Assembly: GCF_020667845.1 (NCBI RefSeq)
Contig: NZ_JAFMPQ010000015.1
Span: 1-64,000 of the forward strand
Direction of reading: 5' to 3'
Length of the DNA: 64,000 bases
Origin: Cognatishimia sp. F0-27
Lineage (GTDB): Bacteria > Pseudomonadota > Alphaproteobacteria > Rhodobacterales > Rhodobacteraceae
Below are positions 56,992 to 64,000 of the stretch, one piece after another. The notes beneath the pieces are model-generated. The model was not told the DNA's origin and searched no databases. It saw only the letters and a list, made by a program, of their open reading frames with translations. How positions within the stretch are numbered: the first letter of the stretch is position 1; every line of letters starts with the position of its first letter. A program made the translations under genes and the position numbers.

Positions 56992-58947
56992 ATGTGGCTT
57001 TGGCTAAGCCGTCTCTCCGTGTGTTTCGGGCTTTTGGTCGCGCATCCCGCAATGGCGCAGGATCCCGGAGCCCCGATCCAGATGTTGCTTCAGGAGCAGG
57101 GTGAGGTCATCGCAAAATCCTCGCGCCGCACCATTGGTCCAGCCATCGACGCGCTTGCCAACAGCGGTTTCGCCGAGGCCCAGACGGTTCTGGAGCGCTG
57201 GCAGGACAAGGCGATGTGGGTCAATGAGGAGACCGGGCTCTTCGTGTTTGCCGAAGAAATCGACCGCGATACGATCCGTATCTTCGATCCGGCGGATGGA
57301 TCGGAGATCGGCGTTGTGCCCGATGACGATTACAAGCAACTCAAACCCAATAGCGGCATTCGCGGTATGATTGCCGCGGCACTGGTGCAGTTTCAGCTCG
57401 GCGATCCCGATGCAACCGTGCGGGCGACGGCTCTGGACGCAATCGAAAGGGACCCGGAACCCGCGCATCTCATGGCTCTGCGCGCTGCCGGAGAAGAAAC
57501 CGATCCAGCGCTCTTGGTGCGCAAGGCGCGGCTGGAGCGCTTGCTGACCATTCGATTCGGGGCCTCCGAAGATGCGCGAATCGAAGCCATCCAGAGCTTC
57601 GCGGGAGACCTCGGGGTCGATGTGCGCGCGGCGCTCAATCCTCTGGTCAACACCAGCCTGCGCGTCGCGGAGGCCGCACCCGAAGACGCGGCGCGCGTGC
57701 TCGCACCGGGGTCGGAGGCACTGCCGAAGGATCAGGCCTATGATCTTCTCGTCAGTGAAGCACTGGCCCCGCCGCCGCTTGCCCCGGATGCCAAGCGACA
57801 GGCGCTCATCGACAACAGCGATGGATCTGCCGTCGCCGGAATTGCCGTTGCGAGCCTCGACACGGAAGCCGCCCGCGATCTCGCATATGCCGCGCTGGTC
57901 GAACAAGGGCTGGCCGAGCCCGCAGCCACCGGGCTTGAAATCGAGACGGCACTGGAGCGGTTTGTCTTTTTCGAGATTTACACCGGCGCGCCCGTTGCCG
58001 TCGCGCTTGCCGCACAGGAGGCGTTGGACGCAATCGAGGCCAAGGTCGCGCTCAACCAGGCGGCCGATCTGGCCCTGGACGCGATTTCGCTCGCGTCGAT
58101 CTATTTCCTGGCCGCGATCGGTCTGGCCATCACCTTCGGCGTGATGGGGGTGATCAACATGGCCCATGGCGAATTCATCATGATGGGGGCTTATACCGGT
58201 TTCGTCGTGCAACAGGTCGTTCCCGACTACACGCTGTCGATCATCCTCGCGATTCCGATTGCCTTCGCGGTCACCTTCGCCGCCGGCGTGGCCATGGAGC
58301 GGCTTGTGATCCGTTGGCTTTATCACCGGCCGCTGGAAACGCTTCTGGCAACCTTTGGGGTGTCCATCGCCCTCCAACAGATCGCCAAGAACATTTTCGG
58401 CACGCAAGCCCGTCCGCTGACATCGCCGGGCTGGCTCGATGGCAGCCTCGTCTTCAATGACATCGTCTCGATCAGCTATATCCGCATCGCGATTTTTGTG
58501 CTCGCGATCCTCTTTCTCCTTCTCTTTCTGTTTGTGATGAACCGCACCCGGCTCGGCCTCGAAGTCAGGGCGGTGACACAGAACCCGCGGATGGCCGCTT
58601 CCATGGGCATCAACCCCGACAAGATCAACATGCTGACCTTCGGCCTCGGCTCCGGCATTGCCGGGATCGCGGGCGTCGCCATTGGTCTCTACGCCAAGGT
58701 CACGTCCGAAATGGGCGCTGATTACATCGTGCAAAGCTTCATGACCGTTGTCGTTGGCGGGGTCGGGAACATCTGGGGCACGTTGCTTGGGGCCACGCTG
58801 GTCGGCACCCTGCAAAAGGGAATCGAATGGCTCAACCCGTCCAACACATTGGCAGCGCAGACCTACATGATCCTCTTCATCATCCTGTTCATCCAGGTTC
58901 GCCCGCGCGGTATCATCGCCCTCAAGGGAAGGGCCGCAGACGCATGA
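56992..58947 (+). CDS. urtB: Urea ABC transporter permease UrtB
   Basis: Membrane component of the LivH type. The 651-residue form has a signal-like N-terminus and a long extracytoplasmic part (about 25-355) that is typical of proteobacterial UrtB, followed by permease segments from about 360: SIYFLAAIGLAITFGVMG, then NMAHGEFIMMGAYTG, VIRWLYHRPLETLLATFGVS and MTVVVGGVGNIWGTLLGATL, all matching branched-chain-amino-acid-type permeases. AAAGGAC is nine bases before the ATG. A palindromic repeat separates it from urtC. Confidence 0.92.
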   Translation: MWLWLSRLSVCFGLLVAHPAMAQDPGAPIQMLLQEQGEVIAKSSRRTIGPAIDALANSGFAEAQTVLERWQDKAMWVNEETGLFVFAEEIDRDTIRIFDPADGSEIGVVPDDDYKQLKPNSGIRGMIAAALVQFQLGDPDATVRATALDAIERDPEPAHLMALRAAGEETDPALLVRKARLERLLTIRFGASEDARIEAIQSFAGDLGVDVRAALNPLVNTSLRVAEAAPEDAARVLAPGSEALPKDQAYDLLVSEALAPPPLAPDAKRQALIDNSDGSAVAGIAVASLDTEAARDLAYAALVEQGLAEPAATGLEIETALERFVFFEIYTGAPVAVALAAQEALDAIEAKVALNQAADLALDAISLASIYFLAAIGLAITFGVMGVINMAHGEFIMMGAYTGFVVQQVVPDYTLSIILAIPIAFAVTFAAGVAMERLVIRWLYHRPLETLLATFGVSIALQQIAKNIFGTQARPLTSPGWLDGSLVFNDIVSISYIRIAIFVLAILFLLLFLFVMNRTRLGLEVRAVTQNPRMAASMGINPDKINMLTFGLGSGIAGIAGVAIGLYAKVTSEMGADYIVQSFMTVVVGGVGNIWGTLLGATLVGTLQKGIEWLNPSNTLAAQTYMILFIILFIQVRPRGIIALKGRAADA

Positions 58948-59035
58948 CCGTTCTTCGTCCAGACCACCGCCTCGCCCGGTCCGACACGCTACGCGCCCAG
59001 GCCTCCCCGTGGTGCACCGGCTCTGTTTCTTCTGT

Positions 59036-59091
59036 CGGAAAATACTCCGGGGGTTTGGGGGCTGCGCCCCCATCCGGCGCCGCAGGCGCCC
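59036..59091 (+). repeat. GC-rich palindromic element between urtB and urtC
   Basis: After TCGGAAAATACTCCGGGGGT at 59036-59055, two tight hairpins follow: TGGGGGC-TGC-GCCCCCA (59057-59073) and GGCGCC-GCA-GGCGCC (59077-59091). The layout resembles dispersed palindromic elements remembered from Rhodobacteraceae chromosomes. Its place inside an operon suggests mRNA processing or stability effects. Confidence 0.7.
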
Positions 59092-59116
59092 ACAAGAAAA
59101 CGCGAGGGTGCCGCCC

Positions 59117-60373
59117 ATGACCGATGCTGCGCTCACCATGCCCCGCCGAGCCTTCATTCAACGGCATCCGGCCGTTCTTGTCTTTCTCGCCTGCCTCGCG
59201 CTCTTCACGCTGGCTGTCACTCTGCTCGCGGAAGGAACCGGGACCGGCGTGATCTCGACCAGCTTCGTCAAGACCCTCGGCAAGACGCTGTGCCTTTGCC
59301 TCGTTGCTCTGGCGATGGACCTGGTTTGGGGATATTGCGGGATCCTCTCGCTTGGACATATGGCGTTTTTCGGGCTGGGGGGCTACGCGATCGGCATGTG
59401 GCTGATGTATGCCCGCACGGAAATCATCGTGGCCGAAAGCCTCGCACAGGCGCCATTGCCTCCGACACCGGATGAAATACGCGACGGTATCGCCACCCAG
59501 ATCTTTGGCGTGGTCGGTGCCTCTGAATTCCCGCCGATCTGGGCTCTGGCGCATTCGCTGCCACTGCAATTGGCGGCCGTTGTGCTTGTGCCGGGTCTTC
59601 TGGCGCTGGTGTTCGGCTGGCTTGCGTTCCGCAGCCGCGTGACCGGCGTCTATCTCTCGATCCTGACGCAGGCCATGACCCTCGCGCTGGCGCTTTATCT
59701 GTTCCAAAACGACAGCGGGCTGCGAGGCAACAACGGATTGTCCGGTCTGCAAAACCTGCCCGGCCTCGGCGACGTGCCGCAATCCACCGTTTCCATGTGG
59801 TTCTTCTGGGCCTCGGCTGTCGCGCTCGGCGCGGGCTTCCTGCTTTGCACCTGGATCGTTTCCGGCAAGTTCGGCTCCGTCATACGGGCGATCCGGGACG
59901 ATGAAACGCGGGTGCGCTTCCTCGGCTATCCCGTGGAGGCCTACAAGCTTGTGATCTTTACGGTCACGGCTGTAATCGCAGGCATCGCAGGCGCGCTCTA
60001 CTATCCGCAGGCCGGGATCATCAACCCGGCGGAGATTGCCCCGATTGCGTCGATCTACCTCGCGGTCTGGGTCGCCATCGGCGGGCGTGGCCGTCTTTAC
60101 GGCGCAGTCATCGGCGCGGCGTTCGTATCGTTGCTCTCCACGTGGTTCACCGGCGGTCAGGCGCCCGATATCCCGCTGGGGTTCTACACCATCAAATGGG
60201 TTGATTGGTGGACGGTCCTGTTGGGGTTCAGCTTCGTTGGCGTCACGCTTTTCGCGCCGAAAGGGATCGGGGGTCTGTTCGACTGGATTGCGGACAAGCG
60301 CAGTCCCGACAGGCATGGCGCCGATCTCGGGCCCGATCAGGGCGCGCTGCGGGAACAGGAGGCCGAGCGATGA
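59117..60373 (+). CDS. urtC: Urea ABC transporter permease UrtC
   Basis: LivM-type permease, 418 residues. Spans begin near 20-40 (AVLVFLACLALFTLAVTLL), and the family's MDLVWGYCGILSLGHMAFFG near 75-94 is clear. SRVTGVYLSILTQAMTLAL, then GNNGLSGLQ, IRDDETRVRFLGYPVEAYKL and GGRGRLYGAVIGAAFV complete the pattern. It starts 169 bases after urtB behind a palindromic element, and its stop overlaps the urtD start (ATGA). The C-terminal tail is charged (HGADLGPDQGALREQE). Confidence 0.92.
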   Translation: MTDAALTMPRRAFIQRHPAVLVFLACLALFTLAVTLLAEGTGTGVISTSFVKTLGKTLCLCLVALAMDLVWGYCGILSLGHMAFFGLGGYAIGMWLMYARTEIIVAESLAQAPLPPTPDEIRDGIATQIFGVVGASEFPPIWALAHSLPLQLAAVVLVPGLLALVFGWLAFRSRVTGVYLSILTQAMTLALALYLFQNDSGLRGNNGLSGLQNLPGLGDVPQSTVSMWFFWASAVALGAGFLLCTWIVSGKFGSVIRAIRDDETRVRFLGYPVEAYKLVIFTVTAVIAGIAGALYYPQAGIINPAEIAPIASIYLAVWVAIGGRGRLYGAVIGAAFVSLLSTWFTGGQAPDIPLGFYTIKWVDWWTVLLGFSFVGVTLFAPKGIGGLFDWIADKRSPDRHGADLGPDQGALREQEAER

Positions 60374-61110
60374 GCACGCTTCTCGAAGTGTCCGGTGTTT
60401 CGGTGAGCTTTGACGGCTTCAAGGCGATCAACAATCTTGCCTTTCAGATCGGTGAGCGCGAGCTGCGCGCCGTGATCGGCCCCAACGGGGCGGGGAAGAC
60501 AACCTTCATGGACATCATCACCGGCAAGACGAGACCGGATGAGGGCCGCGTGCTCTACGGGGAAAAGTCGCTGTCGCTGACAGGTCTGAGCGAGGCGCGC
60601 ATCGCGCGCGAGGGGGTGGGCCGCAAGTTTCAGCGCCCGACCGTCTTCGAAGACCAGACCGTTGCCGAAAACCTGATGCTCGCGCTCCGCAACAACCGCA
60701 ACCCTCTGGCCGTTCTGTTCTCGTCTCCGAACCGCGCAGACCATACCCGCGTTGGCGAATTGGCCGAGGAAGTCGGCCTCACGGCGCATCTTGGCCGCAA
60801 ATCCGGTGAGCTGAGCCACGGGCAGAAACAGTGGCTCGAAATCGGCATGCTTCTTGCGCAGGAGCCGCGCCTGCTGCTGGTGGACGAGCCAGCGGCGGGG
60901 ATGACCCCCGCGGAGCGCGAACACACCACCGACCTGCTGGTCGAGGCCGCCAAGACCCGCGCCGTCGTTGTGGTCGAGCACGACATGGCCTTTGTCCGCA
61001 GGCTCGGCTGCAAGGTCACCGTGCTGCACGAAGGGTCGGTTCTTGCAGAAGGCAGCATCGATCACGTCACGCAGGACGAAAAAGTCATCGAGGTATATCT
61101 TGGCCGCTGA
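60370..61110 (+). CDS. urtD: Urea ABC transporter ATP-binding protein UrtD
   Basis: LivG-type ATPase, 246 residues. Walker A GPNGAGKTT near 37-45, a Q-loop region VGRKFQRPTVFEDQTVAEN near 82-100, the signature LSHGQKQWLEIGMLL near 143-157 with His in place of the usual Gly-Gly as in UrtD, Walker B LLLVDEPAAGMTPAE, and H-loop VVEHDMAFV. It overlaps urtC by four bases and urtE by 11 bases, so all are translated together. Confidence 0.92.
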   Translation: MSTLLEVSGVSVSFDGFKAINNLAFQIGERELRAVIGPNGAGKTTFMDIITGKTRPDEGRVLYGEKSLSLTGLSEARIAREGVGRKFQRPTVFEDQTVAENLMLALRNNRNPLAVLFSSPNRADHTRVGELAEEVGLTAHLGRKSGELSHGQKQWLEIGMLLAQEPRLLLVDEPAAGMTPAEREHTTDLLVEAAKTRAVVVVEHDMAFVRRLGCKVTVLHEGSVLAEGSIDHVTQDEKVIEVYLGR

Positions 61111-61807
61111 GATCCTGAAAACCGAAGCGCTCACGCTGCATTACGGCGGGAGCCAGATCCTCAACGGGATCGACCTGACCGCGCGTCAGGGTGAGGTAAC
61201 CTGTGTCATGGGCACCAACGGGGTCGGCAAGACCAGCCTGCTCAAGGCGCTCTCGGGCACCCACCCGCGCTCCGGCGGGCGGTATGTGCTGGCGGGTGAG
61301 GCTATCGACCGCGCCTCGGCCCACGCGCTAGCGCAAAAGGGCGTGGCCTATGTCCCGCAAGGCCGCGAAATCTTCCCGTTCCTGACCGTGCAGGAGAATC
61401 TCGAGACCGGATTTGCCTGTTTGCCGCGCGCCGAGCGTGGTGTTCCGGAAGAGATTTTCGAGCTCTTCCCGATCCTGAAAGAGTTCCTAGCGCGGCGCGG
61501 CGGCGACCTCTCGGGTGGTCAGCAACAGCAGCTCGCCATCGCGCGGGCCCTGATCACACGTCCCAAGGTTCTGCTTCTCGACGAGCCGACCGAAGGGATT
61601 CAGCCGAACATCATCCAGCAGATCGGGGAAGTCATCAAACGCCTGCGGACGCGGGGCGACATGGCCATCATCCTGGTTGAGCAATACTTTGATTTTGCTC
61701 TTGAACTTGGGGATCATTTCACCGTTCTGGAGCGCGGATCCAAGACCTATGAGGCGCGCAAAACGGATGTGAACCGCGAGACCCTGCTCGCCGCCGTCTC
61801 TGTCTGA
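61100..61807 (+). CDS. urtE: Urea ABC transporter ATP-binding protein UrtE
   Basis: LivF-type ATPase, about 235 residues. Walker A GTNGVGKTS, Q-loop VAYVPQGREIFPFLTVQENL, the signature LSGGQQQQLAIARAL, Walker B VLLLDEPTEGIQPN and H-loop-like LVEQYFDFAL. No ATG is available at the expected N-terminus. A TTG at 61100, inside the end of urtD and seven bases after AGG, gives MAAEILKTEALTLHYGG and is the chosen start. It is the last gene of the urt operon. Confidence 0.9.
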   Translation: MAAEILKTEALTLHYGGSQILNGIDLTARQGEVTCVMGTNGVGKTSLLKALSGTHPRSGGRYVLAGEAIDRASAHALAQKGVAYVPQGREIFPFLTVQENLETGFACLPRAERGVPEEIFELFPILKEFLARRGGDLSGGQQQQLAIARALITRPKVLLLDEPTEGIQPNIIQQIGEVIKRLRTRGDMAIILVEQYFDFALELGDHFTVLERGSKTYEARKTDVNRETLLAAVSV

Positions 61808-61916
61808 AACGCCCCAACCAAGCGCGTGAAGCGCGCGTGCGCTCGGGCACAAAACGATATCAACCCTTGCCGAAACCGGTTTCGGAGCCGATGCTCTGAT
61901 TCGGGAGGTGTTTGGC

Positions 61917-63014
61917 TTGGACCAGACGAATGGGAGCATCACGACATCGCGGTTGCCGCCGCAGCGCGTCACGATTGCGCAGCTGGCGGATAAGCTGGGC
62001 CTGACCAAAGGCACGGTGAGCCGCGCGCTTAACGGCTATCCGGATATCGCCGATGCCACGCGTTTGCGGGTGCAGCGGCAGGCGGAGCGCATGGGCTATC
62101 GCCCCCTGACGCAGGCCCAGGCGATCCGGACGGGCCGAACCCGGGCGCTGGGCCTTGTGCTTCAGTCCGACATCCCCGGCGGTCAGCGGCCTTTCCTGTC
62201 GGATTTCCTTGCCGGCATTTCCAGCACGGCTTCCGAGCAGTCCTGGACCCTGACCTTTGCAACCGCATCCAGTGGGCCGGAGATGCTGGGCACCCTCGAA
62301 AGGCTTGTGCACGAGCGCAAGGCGGACGGATTCATCCTGCCCCGGACGCTCAGGCATGATCCACGCGCGGACTTGTTGCGTCAGCTCGACGTGCCGTTCG
62401 TTTTGTATGGCCGCGTCGCGGATCCGGAAGGATGCGCATGGTTCGATATCCTTGGCGAGGATGCGATCCGGCAGGCCGTCTTGCGTATGGCGGGGCATGG
62501 GCATCGGCGCATCGCCTTTGTCAATGGTGGCGCGGTCTACAATTTCAGCGCGCTGCGCGAAGACGGGTTTCGTCAGGGTATGGCCGAAGCGGCTCTGGCC
62601 GTGGATGAGTCCCTGATGCTGGAAGGTGCGATGACGCGCCAATCCGGTGCCGCGGCCACGTCCAGACTGTTGACGATGCCGTTGCCGCCCACGGGTATCG
62701 TCTTTGCCACCGATGCGGCCGCGCTTGGCGCTTACGACGCCGCCGAGACACTTGGTCTGGAGGTGGGGCAGGACGTTTCGGTGATCTCGTATGACGGAAT
62801 CCCCGAGGGGGCATGGGCCCGCCCGCCGCTGACAACCTTCAACGTGGACAGCCGTGCGGCCGGGCAACGGCTCGCGGGCCTGCTCATCAGACGTATCGAG
62901 GGGGCTGCGCCGGAGGCGCTGCGTGAAACCGCTCAAGCCTTTCTCAAGATCGGCGGGTCCGACGGTCCGCCTCGGCATGCGCCCGAGGCTTTGGCCGCGC
63001 GGATCCAAAGCTGA
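61917..63014 (+). CDS. LacI-family transcriptional regulator
   Basis: The 365-residue regulator has the LacI helix-turn-helix VTIAQLADKLGLTKGTVSRA near 18-37 and hinge AQAIRTGRTRALGLVLQSDI, followed by a sugar-binding-protein-like effector domain. A TTG at 61917 lies eight bases after GGGAGG and is preferred; the GTG at 61908 would sit on that site. The next gene, 45 bases on, encodes the receptor of a second sugar-type ABC transporter, which is probably its target. No operator pair was spotted around 63015-63059. Confidence 0.87.
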   Translation: MDQTNGSITTSRLPPQRVTIAQLADKLGLTKGTVSRALNGYPDIADATRLRVQRQAERMGYRPLTQAQAIRTGRTRALGLVLQSDIPGGQRPFLSDFLAGISSTASEQSWTLTFATASSGPEMLGTLERLVHERKADGFILPRTLRHDPRADLLRQLDVPFVLYGRVADPEGCAWFDILGEDAIRQAVLRMAGHGHRRIAFVNGGAVYNFSALREDGFRQGMAEAALAVDESLMLEGAMTRQSGAAATSRLLTMPLPPTGIVFATDAAALGAYDAAETLGLEVGQDVSVISYDGIPEGAWARPPLTTFNVDSRAAGQRLAGLLIRRIEGAAPEALRETAQAFLKIGGSDGPPRHAPEALAARIQS

Positions 63015-63059
63015 CCAAGAACGCAGATAACCAACACTGTCATCCATGGGAGGAAAGAC

Positions 63060-64000
63060 ATGACATCCACTTTGACCCGAACGGCCAGGCTTCTGACGAC
63101 AGCCTCTGTGGGCGTTGCGCTGAGCGCGATGGCCGCAAGTGCCGATATTCGCTTCTGGACCACGGAGGAACAGCCCGAGCGCCTTGCCAAACAAGAAGAA
63201 ATGGCGGCCGCGTTCGAAGCGGAGACGGGTATTGCCGTCGAAGTAATCCCCGTGACCGAAAGCGACCTCGGCACACGGGCCACTGCTGCCTTTGCCGCTG
63301 GTGACCTTCCGGATGTGATCTATCACACGCTGCAATATGCGCTGCCCTGGGTTGAGGCAGGCATTCTTGACGCCGAGGCCGCGACCGAGGTGGTCGATGC
63401 GCTGGGCCGCGATACCTTTGCCGCCGGTGCCCTCGAGATGGCAGCGACAGAGGACGGGGTCGCCTCCGTGCCGGTCGATGGCTGGACGCAGATGATCGTC
63501 TATCGCAAGGACCTTTTCGACGAGGCGGGTCTTGAAGCCCCCACAAGCTATGCCAATGTTCTCGCCGCCATCGAAGCGCTGCACAACCCGCCGGAAATGT
63601 TTGGTTTTGTCGCCGCAACGAAGGTGGACGAAAACTTCATGAGCCAGGTTCTGGAGCATGTGTTTCTTGCCAATGGCGCCACGCCCGTTGGCCCTGAGGG
63701 GTTCACCGGCTTTGACGAGGCGCGCACGATCGAGGTGCTCGATTTCTACAAGGCGATCGCGGAAGCTTCCCCTCCGGGCGAGCTCTACTGGGATCAGTCG
63801 CGCACCCTCTACTTTGCGGGCGATGCGGCGATGATCATCTGGTCGCCGTTCATCCTCGATGAGCTGGCCGGTCTGCGCGACAGTGCACCGCCGACGATCA
63901 ACGACGATCCGACCTCGCGCGATCTCGCGGCGGCGACGGGTATCGTAACCAACTTCTCCGGCCCGTCGAACCCCGATGGTGCTGCGTGGGGCGATGTGCG
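63060..64000 (+). CDS. ABC transporter solute-binding protein (family 1), truncated by window end
   Basis: The frame is open from the ATG at 63060 to the end of the window, at least 313 codons. A Sec signal (LLTTASVGVALSAMAASA) ends near residue 27, followed by DIRFWTTEEQPERLAKQEEM, AAFAAGDLPDVIYHTLQYA, PVDGWTQMIVYRKDLFDEAG and SYANVLAAIEALHN, typical of carbohydrate family 1 receptors such as AglE-like proteins. GGGAGGAAAG precedes the ATG. Permease and ATPase genes are expected beyond 64 kb. Confidence 0.88.
   Translation, partial: MTSTLTRTARLLTTASVGVALSAMAASADIRFWTTEEQPERLAKQEEMAAAFEAETGIAVEVIPVTESDLGTRATAAFAAGDLPDVIYHTLQYALPWVEAGILDAEAATEVVDALGRDTFAAGALEMAATEDGVASVPVDGWTQMIVYRKDLFDEAGLEAPTSYANVLAAIEALHNPPEMFGFVAATKVDENFMSQVLEHVFLANGATPVGPEGFTGFDEARTIEVLDFYKAIAEASPPGELYWDQSRTLYFAGDAAMIIWSPFILDELAGLRDSAPPTINDDPTSRDLAAATGIVTNFSGPSNPDGAAWGDV

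Noticed and set aside
57004-59157. 717-codon open frame on the minus strand opposite urtB
   Set aside because: Antisense shadow of urtB, with no recognisable domain.

Overview
The window reads as a chromosome segment of a marine-type alphaproteobacterium, most likely a member of the Roseobacter group of the Rhodobacteraceae. Indicators are the flagellin-FlaF-FlbT set, a complete PhyR-NepR-EcfG general stress response locus, a Tat-exported formate dehydrogenase with DUF3305/DUF3306 accessory genes, a urea-type Urt transporter, many ATP-binding-cassette and LacI-regulated catabolic genes, and GC-rich coding sequence throughout except for the first 4 kb. No rRNA, tRNA or CRISPR array was recognised. 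The assignment is from remembered family features only; no search was run.

Layout. (1) 1-4.2 kb: an AT-richer accessory patch with a flagellin-flaF-flbT module lying between decayed IS3-family insertion sequences. (2) 4.3-10.7 kb: a sugar-nucleotide epimerase-like SDR, a GST, a sulfite-oxidase-like molybdoenzyme with a ThDP enzyme on the minus strand, a divergent TauE/SafE exporter and a two-cupin protein. (3) 10.8-29.7 kb: a large catabolic island: Gfo/Idh/MocA oxidoreductase, class I CoA-transferase, crotonase and aldehyde dehydrogenase in one tight operon; a divergent LacI regulator; a sugar-type ABC importer; two GMC oxidoreductases, an SDR, a Dabb protein, a DUF993 (aldolase-like) protein, a second LacI regulator and glycerate 2-kinase. 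Pairs of CG-centred palindromes in two promoter regions look like LacI-family operators. A perfect 69-bp tandem repeat sits between a permease gene and the ATPase gene.

(4) 29.8-33.2 kb: the general stress response locus (HWE/HisKA_2-type kinase, EcfG sigma, NepR, and divergent PhyR). (5) 33.2-50.9 kb: a formate dehydrogenase island. Minus-strand DUF6505, lipoate/biotin-ligase-like, Mrp ATPase and DUF6494 genes are followed by a tiny tungstate-binding-protein-like/cytochrome c fusion and a polyferredoxin, then DUF3305-DUF3306-TorD-Tat peptide-FdhA-FdhB, a terminator, a cytochrome b gamma subunit, a WD40-cytochrome c fusion, a 41-residue membrane peptide and an NtrC-like regulator that lacks the sigma-54-contacting GAFTGA motif, with a histidine kinase convergent to it. 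This is the most interesting part of the window: a formate-oxidising complex with its own redox accessories and probably its own, sigma-54-independent, signalling pair.

(6) 51.1-53.6 kb: a response regulator-kinase-response regulator trio. (7) 54-55.3 kb: a class III (CaiB/BaiF) CoA-transferase. (8) 55.6-61.8 kb: urtABCDE, with a hairpin after urtA and a GC-rich palindromic repeat between urtB and urtC. (9) 61.9-64 kb: a third LacI regulator and the start of another sugar-type ABC solute-binding protein that runs off the end of the window.
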